Positions 24,119 through 34,769 of a DNA stretch of 64,000 bases are shown in pieces (the first letter of the stretch is position 1; each line of letters begins with the position of its first letter). The stretch comes from Pezicula radicicola (taxonomy: Eukaryota > Ascomycota > Leotiomycetes > Helotiales > Dermateaceae), in NCBI GenBank assembly GCA_003008705.1, contig PDUO01000026.1:558001-622000 (forward strand). The letters are read 5' to 3'. Under the pieces are notes generated by a model. The model had not been told where the DNA came from. It worked only from the letters and a program-made list of their open reading frames with translations, and did no database searches. A program made the position numbers and the translations under genes.

Positions 24119-26785
24119 ACCGGCAACTGAAAATATTTATCCGTACATAGTCAATGGGCAATTGGACATACTAAGTATGTTGGCGAAACTGGGTAGCATG
24201 CATTGGGCATTGGGTGGCTAGCGATTCTGGGCATTTGCTGGTTTGGAAAACAGTACCATGTGTAGCAGACTGCACTTGCGGTAACACTTGTGGCGTTACG
24301 TCGGATGGATTGGAAAAAAACTGGATGCACTTCTCTTCTGTCATTGTTTGGCTTACTGCAGTGAAGCGCACGGTTTAATGTAAACTAGCTGTGCATTCGT
24401 TATCAAATTGCTTTGGCGTAAATTGACTAGAGCTTCCATTCAAGAAAACATGTCCTCCCTATAGAAGAAATATTGCTGCATTCATTATCAGAAATGCCAA
24501 GAAAATTGGTAGAGATTTAGTTTAAGTTTTTACTATCGGGGAGTTTCCTCGATTTAAAGTTTGGGGGGCCTTAGGCTAATACGGTGTGTACGTGGCAGAA
24601 GGTAGGGGTGTCGTAGCAAGTGAGCTAGTTTGTATTGATTAACTGTAAAAATACTGTAGGCATACCTTGATGGAGCTTGAGGTAAGGTACGAAAGAACCT
24701 ACTTGCGTACCTAAGTGTTATTGTGCTCGCTTAAGTACGGAAAAGTACATACAATGTAGCTTTAGAAATAGAAGGTCTACAAAGATAAATTAAATGTTAT
24801 AAGTTGGAGATATCTAGGAGTTGATGATAAGGACGGAGGGGAGAAAGGGATCCTTGTTGGTCTTTGTTTGCTTGTATTGCTTCGTTGGTCCTATTGTTAT
24901 TTTCCTTGGGTCTAGAAATTGATTTCTTTTTGGAAGTTACTATACTTTGATATACTTTCTTTTTCTCGAAATCTTTTTCTTCTTTTCTTGTTTCTACAAA
25001 ATTTGGTTATACTATACTGTCGTAGGGGGGGGATGCTGTTGTCTGAACTATAGTAGAAGGTTTGTTGCCATGTTATTTTGTGGTGTTAAGGTAGTGATGT
25101 ATTGTTGATATCCTTTTTTTTTCGTTTTGTGAGTGGTAAGTAAGGTTTGGGTTTTTAAATATTCCAAAGTACGAGGATTTCTGTTCGATCTAAATGTGGA
25201 TATTGTATATGAGATTGTTTACTCTTGGCTCTTTTCATGGCTTTTAGATCATCGGCGGGGTTCGTGAGGAATAGTGTCTCTGGACTAGCTTGGAATTCCT
25301 TTCCAATGTTTGTCTTTATTATTTTTGTTAGGGATCTTCAAGGCTGTCGGCAATGTGGTATTGTTGTTTAGTCTTTCAAGTTACTTAATGTCTGATTCGA
25401 GCTTTTTTGTTTGCTCTTTTTGAACGGGATTGTTATCTTGCAGGCTTCGATGGGTATAGGTTAGGTCTACTTGAGAATGCCGGGTCCAAATCTTTCTCAA
25501 AGCTAAGTTCCTTGGGTTCCTTTGACTTCTTTTATTTGTCGATGAGCCTAATTTGAACTTGCTTGGTTGGATAACTGTAGCGCGCTTGGGTGAGATTGGA
25601 GAGGGAGGTCATTCTTCATACTTGGCAGAAGTTTGGCTCTGCTCCTAAGAATCGCTTAATTAACTCTGGGCATATAGTGGTAGCAAGTTTGAAGTGTTTA
25701 AAGTTGTGTCTACTACTGTTACAGTGACTGTTGGTACTATTGTCGAGCAGCCCATTTGTAAATAATAGCCAAGGTGCTCAAGATTCCCAAACACACATTT
25801 CGCTAGGTATAACGTTAATAGCACTGCTAATGACGACAGAAGTAAGTGCTCTTCCTTCCTGAGGGCTAAGATAAGATCTGTTTATATAATGTGTTGCTCA
25901 GAAGGTTGACGCGATAAAGACATATTGGTATTGGCGTTACAATTTATATCGAAGTCCAGCTGCTAGATGTTTAGGTTAGAGAGATGTTGCATAGCATTTA
26001 GGCTGTATTCCGTCTTGAGGAGTTTGAATTTTAAAGAGTGAGATAAGAAAATGGTTGAGAGTGAAATAAGCAAAATGACTTGTGAAAATTGTTTATGTTG
26101 CCGACGAGATTTACTTGAGCATATAGTGTGGTCATGTAGGAATATTATGCAAGTGAGTTACTTGCCAAGGTCAAACAAAGTGTTGAAGAGTCAAGAGCAA
26201 GAAGTACGGGTTTAGAAAGCTAATTCGAGAATGAAAGTAACTAGGAAATAACAAGCTTGCAAAGAATTCAATGAGATCAATGAGTCTAAGGTATGTGTAC
26301 TGGGAATTCGTTACTTAACGTATCTTTCATTGTCTCTCTGCATGGAATACTTTAGCGACCGTTTTACAAACTGTTCCCATTGAAAGTTAGATGGAGCCTT
26401 GGGCCCTTGGGGCTTGAAACATAGAACTAGTATCTGCTCATAGAGTCAGACGGAATCCAGTCTTGCTCTTAGCGCTGCTGGTTGGACTTGGGCTCAGGCT
26501 CCACAAACTAGTTACCATTACTTTACTGCCGTTTTTATCTCGGGCTTCCACAATGGAATTTGATGAGGAACCAATCATGACCATAGCCATTTCATAATCA
26601 CGTCCAAGGATCCCAGTTTTTGCTTTTTGCTTTGTGAAGTCTTCGTTACCGCAAATCTGATTACAAAGCGCCGTTGTAAGTAATGACCCAGCCCAAGTCA
26701 AAACAGCATGCGACTTGTCAAATTGAGATATCCCAGCCCGATTTTCATCCACTGACCCACGCCCCATAACGAACAAACCCAGCAT
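24119..26785. other. Intergenic, about 2.7 kb, T-rich gene-poor tract
   Basis: The longest gap in the window. It lies between the stops of two convergent genes (the SulP transporter and RPL6), so no promoter is expected. The plus strand is T-rich with short T and G runs (for example 24900-25140), and stops fall in every frame. No family, RNA gene or transposon end was recognised. The minus frame at 26438-26785 follows the RPL6 stop and shows no conserved motif. An old decayed insertion or a noncoding transcript would both fit. Confidence 0.5.
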
Positions 26786-27651
26786 TTACCACTTCATCTC
26801 GTGTGGTCGGTCACCCTTACGCAAGCTGAAAGAAGAAGCAAGGTAGCTAATGAGGAAAGGCTCCTTCTTAATCGTTGATAGAAGAGCCTTGTCGACGGCC
26901 TTCTGGTCTGCGGCGCGGCTGGATGTTGGCTTCTTCTTCTACGTATTGTTAGTGTTTACTCCAGATTTATCAATTCCGCCATGTTTGCTCACCTCTGGCT
27001 TCTCGCCCTGCTTGAAGAACTCGGCCTCTCCCTTCTTCTTGTCACTCTTCTCCCGAGCGAAGTACTTCTCTCCAGCTACCTCGTCAACCTTCGCTGAATC
27101 GATACCGGAGAGATCGACCTTGTGGGATGTGGCAATAACGTAGCGGGCGTTGACTCTTCGGAGAGGAACACCGTTAACCTTGAATGGACCAGTAACAAGG
27201 AGGACACCTTGGGAAAGGTTCTTTAGGAGGATAACACGCTTGCCGCGGAAACGACCAGCGAGGAGAATTAGGACAGCACCGGGAGTGAGAGTTGCGCGGG
27301 GAGTCGAAGCACGGATAGATTTGCGGACCTGAAGATTGTGCTGTTAGCCATGTTCAAATGCCTAATTGAATTGTTGACTCTGTGACTCTTGTTGGTCGCC
27401 CTAAAGGGGAGTGGTTCGCAGTTGCGATCGCACACCCGAAATCACCTTGGACGGCCAACAATTACAACAGAGCCATGCCCAAAATCCGCAGATTCTCATG
27501 ACAGCATTCTACACACCTTCTTGTGCTGGACCTCATCCTCGGCAGGGTACCACTTCTTGGCCTTTTGCGTGTGGTGAGGAACCTCTCTTGTCGACTTGCC
27601 GAAGGTCTTCTTCTGACCGGCAGGTCTGGTTGCTTCAAGGGATGCCGACAT
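26786..27651 (-). CDS. RPL6: 60S ribosomal protein eL6
   Basis: Three exons, 27651-27517, 27328-26993 and 26938-26786, join in phase to give 207 aa. Exon 1 starts [17 protein letters not shown]. Exon 2 holds the family core [19 protein letters not shown] and [20 protein letters not shown]. The last exon ends with the typical fungal tail [20 protein letters not shown]. eL6 is a component of the large ribosomal subunit. The first intron is 188 nt, much longer than most in the window, as is common for fungal ribosomal protein genes. I found no clear C/D-box snoRNA in it. The start codon lies 300 bp from the RPL9 start on the other strand. Confidence 0.96.
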
Positions 27652-27951
27652 GTCGAAGAAGTCCCGATTCGAAATTGTTGTTTGTCGGTGGTCGTTGATT
27701 TGGTGTGTCGTCGTGGGATCTCGCGATTTCGATATACAATAATTTTTGAGAATCCCTTAGCGAGTGTGGGCGGTTAAGAATTTTGGCCTGGCTTGGGCGT
27801 TCGTGCCTTAATCTAACACGTCATGTGATCGAGATCTCGCTAAAGAATCGCACACTGAATTTACAGCTTGAGGATCTCGAAAAAAGTTGATAACGACAGC
27901 GCCCATCGACAATTTCATTCCCGCCATTCACGACACACGAAACGGGCCAAA
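27652..27951. promoter_or_regulatory. Bidirectional promoter of RPL6 and RPL9
   Basis: Only 300 bp separate the two divergent ATG codons, so one short region must drive both ribosomal protein genes. Pyrimidine-rich stretches occur near both starts when read on the coding strand, in line with the leaders of fungal ribosomal protein mRNAs. No specific Rap1- or Fhl1-like element could be assigned by eye. Confidence 0.8.
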
Positions 27952-28903
27952 ATGAAGTACATTCATTCCGAAGAGCAGTTGACCGTCCCTGAGGGTGGTA
28001 AGTAATATACTTCCCTGTCTGTAGGAGGAATTGGAGGAGTCGCGACGACGAGGGGCAGCAGGAACATGAAGATAGAAGTCGCAGAAATTAGAATGCGCAT
28101 TGCCGGAACACAATTACTGACTTGGGATCTGTGAATAGTCAAGGTCGCCATCAAATCGAGACAGGTGACAGTCGAGGGCCCACGAGGTAAAATTACCAAA
28201 TCTATCGCAATGGAGGACACAATACTTACGGAGGAGAACAGGCAAGCTCACAAAGGACCTCAGCCATCTCGCAGTCAACTTCTCCCACCCAAAGAAGGAT
28301 GTCATTAACATCGAGCTTCACCACGGCGCCCGCAAGAACGTCGCTACTCTCCGCACAGTCCGAACCTTGATCAACAACTTGATCATCGGTGTCACCAAGG
28401 GATTCAAGTACAAGATGAGATACGTCTACGCACATTTCCCAATCAACGTCAACGTTGATAAGAACAACGAAACTGGTCTGTTCGAGGTTGAGATCCGGTA
28501 TGTTAGCCTGCTTGAAGGACATGGAGGGGATAGAGGGGCTTTGCAGGCACGAGAATCTACGGTATGAAGATGGAGTGCTGACGGGATTTTGCTATAGTAA
28601 CTTCATTGGCGAGAAGATTGTCCGCAGAGTTATCATGCAGCCAGGTGTTGAGGTCGAGGCATCAAAGAACCAGAAGGATGAGCTCCAATTATTCGGAAAC
28701 TCCCTCGAGAACGTCTCACAAAGCGCCGCCGATATCCAACAGATCTGCAGAGTACGAAACAAGGATATCCGGAAGGTTCGTCAATTCCACACAGCACAAA
28801 AATCTCTACTGAATCAGAGATACTATACGGCAATATACTGACTTGGTTTATCTAGTTCTTGGACGGTCTGTATGTTTCGGAGAAGGGTAACATTGAGGAA
28901 TAA
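27952..28903 (+). CDS. RPL9: 60S ribosomal protein uL6 (L9)
   Basis: Five exons, 27952-27997, 28139-28186, 28242-28497, 28598-28775 and 28856-28903, join in phase to give 191 aa, the same length as yeast Rpl9. The joined protein starts [15 protein letters not shown] and includes [10 protein letters not shown], the L6 signature-like [28 protein letters not shown] and the C-terminal [20 protein letters not shown]. Several exons are under 50 nt, and the fourth intron uses a GTTCGT donor. uL6 sits near the GTPase-associated centre of the large subunit. The neighbour RPL6 is transcribed away from a shared 300-bp promoter. Confidence 0.96.
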
Positions 28904-31009
28904 GCGGTGTCAGGGTTCTTTTTCGTTTTACTTGATTGATGTCAATAAGTGCATTAGGGCATCTCTGGGGGAGCATAACGGATAGTCACTTTTTGCATGT
29001 CACTAGCATGTAGGCAGGGTGCTCACCATAAAATGAACTTCTAGACAAATCATTACCTGTCCAAAGTTTTGGGGGTGCTCGAGTTACATATGTGCCTAAG
29101 AGTTCTTGGTTATGGAATCATTTCAAAATGAACAAACAGGCGAAGAATGCTAGTTGTATGGAATATAAGGACTTGCAAGTGCAGCCTGGTTAGCTTTTGA
29201 TCCAGAGACAATGGCCATGTCCACTGATGGAGAGTTCCACATTCTTAGGAACATACTCACCTTCTCAAAATCAATTTGGAACCAAAGGCTGCTCGAAAAC
29301 CTGTTGCCTTCCATTCCAAATTCTAGAGAAGCAGAGACATCATAAAAGTGAAAGGCATAAACCTCGCCGTCCTCATTAAAGCTGCCTTACACATTTTGGA
29401 GGATGGAAGCTAACTAAAAGTTAAGTATCGCTATCAGCAGAAAATGCTCTACAGAGACAACCTCGCAACAGACCAAGGCCGATCATTGTTATTGGAGAAG
29501 AACAAGAAGTGGAGTCGGAATTTCATAGGTTAGGTTGAATACGCAAATAAAGTATATTTTCGTCATGATCCGAATAATCGACAATCACTGTCAGAGCCTG
29601 TCATTACAGTTCCAAGATTTATGCGCTTCGTCCCCATCTCAAGCTAATAGTGTTTTCAGTGGTCGTCTACTCATGCATCAAAGAGATAATATAGTGCATT
29701 GCTTCCATGGACACGCGATGGGTATTGGAGATACTACTATTTCAATTCCTCCGAGCAGACGCACTCTTGCTTCCAATAGACATGTGATGAGAATCGGAAG
29801 ACTACGGTTGCAAGAGCTATAACATTAAGAAAACGAAGTAGTAAGCTTCATACTTTATATCGCAAAGTCTTTCTTTGTCCTATGGGAAGTTTACTATACT
29901 AGTTACTAACTTTTATTGCTTTATTAGCTCCTAAACTTGATGAAAATTTCTAGCTTAGCTCGTTCTCAACTCACTATGTTCAACTATAGTAACTTTCGCT
30001 CTCTGTAAGCTCTTATGTTTCTAGTATCTGGAGAAAACAGGACGGAATTCAGCATAAAATCCAACAGTGCAATGCTCAAAAATCCTCGAAAAACTCTAGC
30101 CTTAGTTTAGTTGCTTACTTAAGTGGAACTCTGCTACAGTATGGCGACCACTGTAGTACAGGAAGACATAGAAATAGGATAGGATAGTAAAATAGAAGTA
30201 GCTCTGATAAGTATTAATCACTGTAATTCATTATCTATACTATACTTTATCTGCACAAATCTATTAATACAAAAGATATTCTATAGAATAATAGGGTTAA
30301 GATAGGAGCGTAACAGCTCGCTTGTTTTAGACAACTTAGATACTCAACTTGAGTAACTCACTTGATTTTGGTGATTTAGATTGGAGCTTAGGGTAGGTGG
30401 AGGATAGAAGATGGCGAGAGTTATTAAGAGTAAGTCCTAACCTCAAAGTGTTGCCGAGCTCGAAGTAGATATAATATTTAGGGAATAGGGGTACAGCCTC
30501 GCTAAGAAAGGGAGCTGGAGTCTACGATCTTTACTAGGTTACGGATGTACAGAGGTTTGGTCACTTCAAGTTGTAGCATATTTGAGGGTTTGATTGATTT
30601 GATTGTTCCATGCATATATATGGATGGTTTTTTTACCACCTATCCCATCCAAATGAAACTTATTATGAATACAATTATTCCCCTTCATCCTATCCGTCCA
30701 TCCACCAGATCATGTCTTCAAATTCATCCGTCTCGTCGCTCATCCATCTCGTCGCTCATCCATCTCGTCGCTCATCCATCTCGTCGCTCATCCATCTCGT
30801 CGCTCATACGTTCTGGTATCTCATCACGCATCACAACATATCTTCCTAACCTCCTAACCTCCCAACCTCCATTCATATTTTCGTATTTTCATATCTTCCT
30901 CCCTTCCCAAATTCAACCCCCAAACGCCAGGTGAAATAAGGTCGCTCCGGAAAAATGCATAAGAATTGTCTCAAATTAAGTCCAGCACAGAAAGCATAAC
31001 TACGGTTTA
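28904..31009. other. Intergenic, about 2.1 kb, AT-rich in part, with a minisatellite
   Basis: This lies between the stops of RPL9 and the cell-surface protein gene, which converge. The part from about 29.8 to 30.5 kb is AT-rich with stops in all frames and contains no recognisable gene; it could be a decayed repeat. A 16-bp tandem repeat lies at 30731-30808. Short frames at 29.2-29.8 kb have no known motif. Confidence 0.5.
30731..30808. repeat. 16-bp minisatellite, about 4.9 copies
   Basis: The unit TCTCGTCGCTCATCCA repeats with starts at 30731, 30747, 30763, 30779 and 30795, the last copy incomplete. The copies are essentially identical, which points to recent expansion. The array lies in noncoding DNA between two convergent genes. 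Because 16 is not a multiple of three, copy-number change would shift any reading frame, which argues against a coding role. Confidence 0.9.
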
Positions 31010-32233
31010 CTACCGCCTGGTAGTTCTCGTGCCTCTCGTGTCTCTTGTTCTTCGGTCTGAACTTGCGCTGCCTGTTGAGGTCGTTCGTTAGTTATGCTTT
31101 TATTTTGTGAAGGGAGAGGAGGGTTACTTACTCGCACTAGTACCAGTATACGAGTCTGTATAATAACTCGAGCTAATATCACTTCTCACAACCGTGCTCT
31201 TCTCTGTTTTATCATGCTTCCTCTTGAGTCCCAAAATGACTGCCAATCCGACCAGTCCTGCGCCGACAGCACCAAGTCCTCCCAATCCGCTGCTGGGTTT
31301 CTTCCTTGTCTCTACAACCCTCGCTGGTCTGCTTCCACCACCGAACCAGCCTCCGTGGGTTTCACGCCTTGAAGCAGAGCCACTTCCGTGTCTGGAATAC
31401 CGTTCTTCAGTGATGCGGGTCTCTGAGCGACGTTTCTTGCTGGGACCTAGGCCAAAAATGGCAAGGAGACCGTCGAATCCGGCTTTAAGGACGCAGCAGA
31501 AGCAGAAGAGGAGAAGTAGGATTATACCGGCTATGACACCGATGACGATTCCCGCAATTGCTCCGCCGGAGAGGCCCTTTGATGTGCTTGTTACGGCAAT
31601 GCCGGTTGCGGTTGAGGTTGCCGAGACGGGCGTACCGAAGGGTTCGGTCGTGGTAACTTTGGCCGTGCTAGTCGAGGTGGTTCCAGAAGTGGGCCTAATA
31701 AATTCAGAGCCTGTTGCAGTCGTCGTGGAGGCTACATACGAATAAGACGTCGTCAGAGCGACGCTACTTCCTGAGTCTTGACATTTTCCCCAGTAAGCGC
31801 AAACCTGGCTATTGGTACAACAGATGCTTCCACAGCCCGTCTGTCCCAACGATGTGTCCGGCACACAAGTTTCCGTCGAAACGGCTGCTGTTGTTGTTGT
31901 TGTTGCGGTCGTAGCCCAGTACGAACTGTATGTACTTGTGCGCAAGACAAGGTTGGTTTCCGTGTAGGTTGTTGTATAGACGGCCCATCCAGTCTCGGCT
32001 GCAGCGCTACAGTATGCGACGTTTGCAGCATTGGTGTAACAAGCTTGGCCATCGGTGCAGCAGTACTGATTATCAGCACCGCAGTAAGAGGAGCAACCTC
32101 GATCCTGTAGGAAGGAAAAGCCTAGATCGTGAAGCGAGTCTTTGGGATAAGGGCCAGCCGAGGCGGGGCTGGAATGCGACAGAAGGACAAACAGAAGCGA
32201 CAGAAGCGTCGGAGGAGCTTGTGCGAGTCGCAT
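31010..32233 (-). CDS. Cell-surface single-pass protein, Cys-containing Ser/Thr-rich ectodomain (sensor-like)
   Basis: Two exons, 32233-31132 and 31071-31010, join in phase to give 387 aa. A signal peptide (about 1-26, ending in the small-residue stretch SSPASAG) leads to an ectodomain. This has two cysteine clusters (CSSYCGADNQYCC near 47-59 and CGSICCTNSQVC near 134) and is otherwise Ser/Thr-rich, with likely O-glycosylation. A strong transmembrane helix (GAIAGIVIGVIAGIILLLLF, about 219-240) is followed by a Cys-rich juxtamembrane stretch and a basic cytosolic tail with a Gly/Ala/Val hydrophobic segment near 320-338. The layout resembles fungal Mid2/Wsc-type wall-stress sensors and other mucin-like surface proteins, but no WSC domain is evident. 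The family is unassigned. The second exon encodes only a short Arg/Thr-rich end, so an alternative 3' structure is possible. Confidence 0.78.
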
Positions 32234-34769
32234 TTTGATGATAAGTTGTTTGCGGGATGCGAATTGACTCTTATACTCGGTCGCGTTCGAAGTCGAGGAC
32301 CTCTCTGCTGCACTCTGATCGTTGGCAGCGGCGGTGAGGAGGGGTGGTGCTCGTGCTCCACTTTCAACCTCTGTAGCTCGATAGATAATGGCGAAAGCTT
32401 CAAAAAGAGTGTAATCGCCTTATCGTAACAATGATGCAACGGCGACCACGAACAATGGAACGAAAGCACTAGAATTAGGGCGATGACCTTCGAGGAATGC
32501 AAATGAGTGAGATGAGGAATGGAGAATGGAAGGGAAGAATTGCTGGCTTTTGGAGGGAGCGGTACGAGAAAGGCAGAATTGGGAGGCTGGAAACCAACCA
32601 CCTGGAATTTCGAGCCAGGTTTATCGGACTAAAAGTTGGGAATTAGCTTTTAGGAGTAGTTTAGGAAGGTGGGATTGTGATGGGAATTGTTCAGAAGGGT
32701 TCTTAGCTAGCCAGGTTCAGGACATGTAAAATGCCGCAGTTCGTGGGTTGTGAGAGTTTCTTTTAGAATTCTGAAATGGCACCTGCATGGAGCCTGAACG
32801 GGTAGCAGATGTCAACACTGGAGCCAATGATGGCCTTGATAAGCTGTCCACGGGGCAACAATCTTAGCACACACTGAACACTGAACACTGAACACCCGAA
32901 CCGAGCGCCAGGTCGCCAACGCAGCACCGCAGCACACATTCTGATCTCACTATTCTCGAGTCCTGCACTATAGAGTGTTCCTGTCTAATTCTATACGAAT
33001 ACTCGGTGTACCACTTCTGTTTAGGATTCAATGCCAACGAGCACCACTGTGCGCATCACCGTCCGGATCCAGTGATAGTCGTCCGTGGTCGCCTCGTTTG
33101 ATTGAAGCCCAACCTCCTCGTCTTTCAGCACGGTACAAGGACCCCTGCATGAGCCACGCTTGACGGATGGCGGATGACAAGAGCCCCATGCCACGACACT
33201 AGTCACGAGAACCTGCGATACTTATTAGTAACTCTTCACCGTCGGAATCATGCCGATGTATCTTGATTTTGCTATTGCGCATTTGGCGTTGCGCCCGGAG
33301 GAGTGCTGTGGGTATATAGTTGAAACAGCTTCAAGGACCAAGTCTGACTCCACAGCCCAATACAGCACCGAAGTAGCACCATATCAATAGTTATATCGTC
33401 ATCATTTCCATCTTTTCAAGCAATTGATATATTTAATCACGACTCAGCGTTTCTCTAAAATACTATAGTGAGTTGCTTCAAAAAGGACTCGAACTAAGTA
33501 CTTTATATGTTCTCCAGAGTATATCTATCAAGCCAGGAAGTCATGGATTAAGATTCAATTACAGACAAGAAACGCCAACTTCAGTATAACGGAAGCAAAA
33601 AGAATCGTCTAAAGAGGTTTATATAAACAAGTAGGTAAGATACAGTAACAGCGTTCCTTTTCGTTTAACAAAATTTCAATACATCCCATATCAAATAATA
33701 TATGTCAACAACCAATCAAATTCTCAAAAACGAAGGCGTTTTCCGCTACTCCCTAGCCTGCCGGAGTTTTTATTTTATTTTAGACAAGGTCATTAGGTTT
33801 ATGTACTTCGTAGATTTGTTTCTTCGTACCTGCCTAAGCTTTGTTAACTAGCTTCAAGGAGTTTAGACCGTGAACGATGTTCAGAAAGTGATAAGATCTG
33901 TGTGAGAATTCTGATCCCCATGTTACAATATGCTTGCTACTCAGTTGGACTTTGATAAAAAACATATTTTTATTTTTAGTACAGGTTAGAGATGTTTAGA
34001 ACTATTACTACTGTTCTAGGTAAGGATAGTGGTCGAAGTCTGCGAGGCAGGGCTTGCGGCTAACCATGCGTCTCTTGTTAATCACACAAACATAAACATA
34101 GAGGGTAAACATTGTGAAATCACAAATAGCTACCTCCACTAATTTAAAAAGTACACCAACTTGATTTAACACTTTTGAAATAATTATTACTTCTGTTAAT
34201 TGCTTTGTAAGACATTGTTTTAATAGCTATCTGATTAGGTAGCTCACTTAATTTTGAGTAACTTATTTGAGTTAGGTAATGCATTTGAACTAAGTCTCTC
34301 TATTAATATTGCCTCAATCAAAGTGATCTCTTACAAATCAATTTGTACGGTACTTAGACTTGACAGTTACTTTTATGTTGCTGTATAGAACCTAAAGGTA
34401 GGTAGGTACATGTAAGGAAACCATGAATAAACTTCATAAGCGACATCTACTAAGGAGGGGTAGGAACCCTAAGCGAGCTGTATTCAGAAACTAGGTACAT
34501 TTACTAGTTCTTGCACAAAACACAATGAGCCATGGTGACACTTGTTTTACAGATCTGTTGCGGTCATTATAATCTGCTATCTGCTATCGTATATGATACA
34601 TCGAAGTCATTACAAACTGTACAGTAAATAGGAGTCATGAAGCCTTGCGACCAAAACGCCATCACCCATTTTTCTACTCCAGTCCTCATGCAAATGCAAC
34701 GTCTGAAAAAGCATAATCCCCACCCATCTAATTTCACAAATCTTACCCTTGCTCTTATGACATCTACAT
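32234..34769. other. Intergenic, about 2.5 kb, AT-rich toward the right
   Basis: The left part is the promoter and leader of the cell-surface protein gene. An 8-bp tandem unit (ACTGAACA, about three copies) lies near 32873-32895. From about 33.4 to 34.5 kb the DNA is AT-rich, with stops in every frame and no recognisable gene or transposon end. The right end is the 3' region of the MFS gene. Confidence 0.5.

Noticed and set aside
26438..26785. 115-codon minus frame beyond the RPL6 stop
   Set aside because: It follows the conserved end of eL6 and has no motif, so it is 3' sequence.
27329..27516. Possible snoRNA in the long first intron of RPL6
   Set aside because: No convincing C box (TGATGA) and D box (CTGA) pair in the right spacing was found.
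30545..30934. Frame across the 16-bp minisatellite
   Set aside because: It exists only because the tandem repeat lacks stops. The protein is a low-complexity Ser/Ile/His repeat.
32873..32895. 8-bp ACTGAACA repeat considered as a significant array
   Set aside because: There are only about three copies, too short to report as more than a local duplication.
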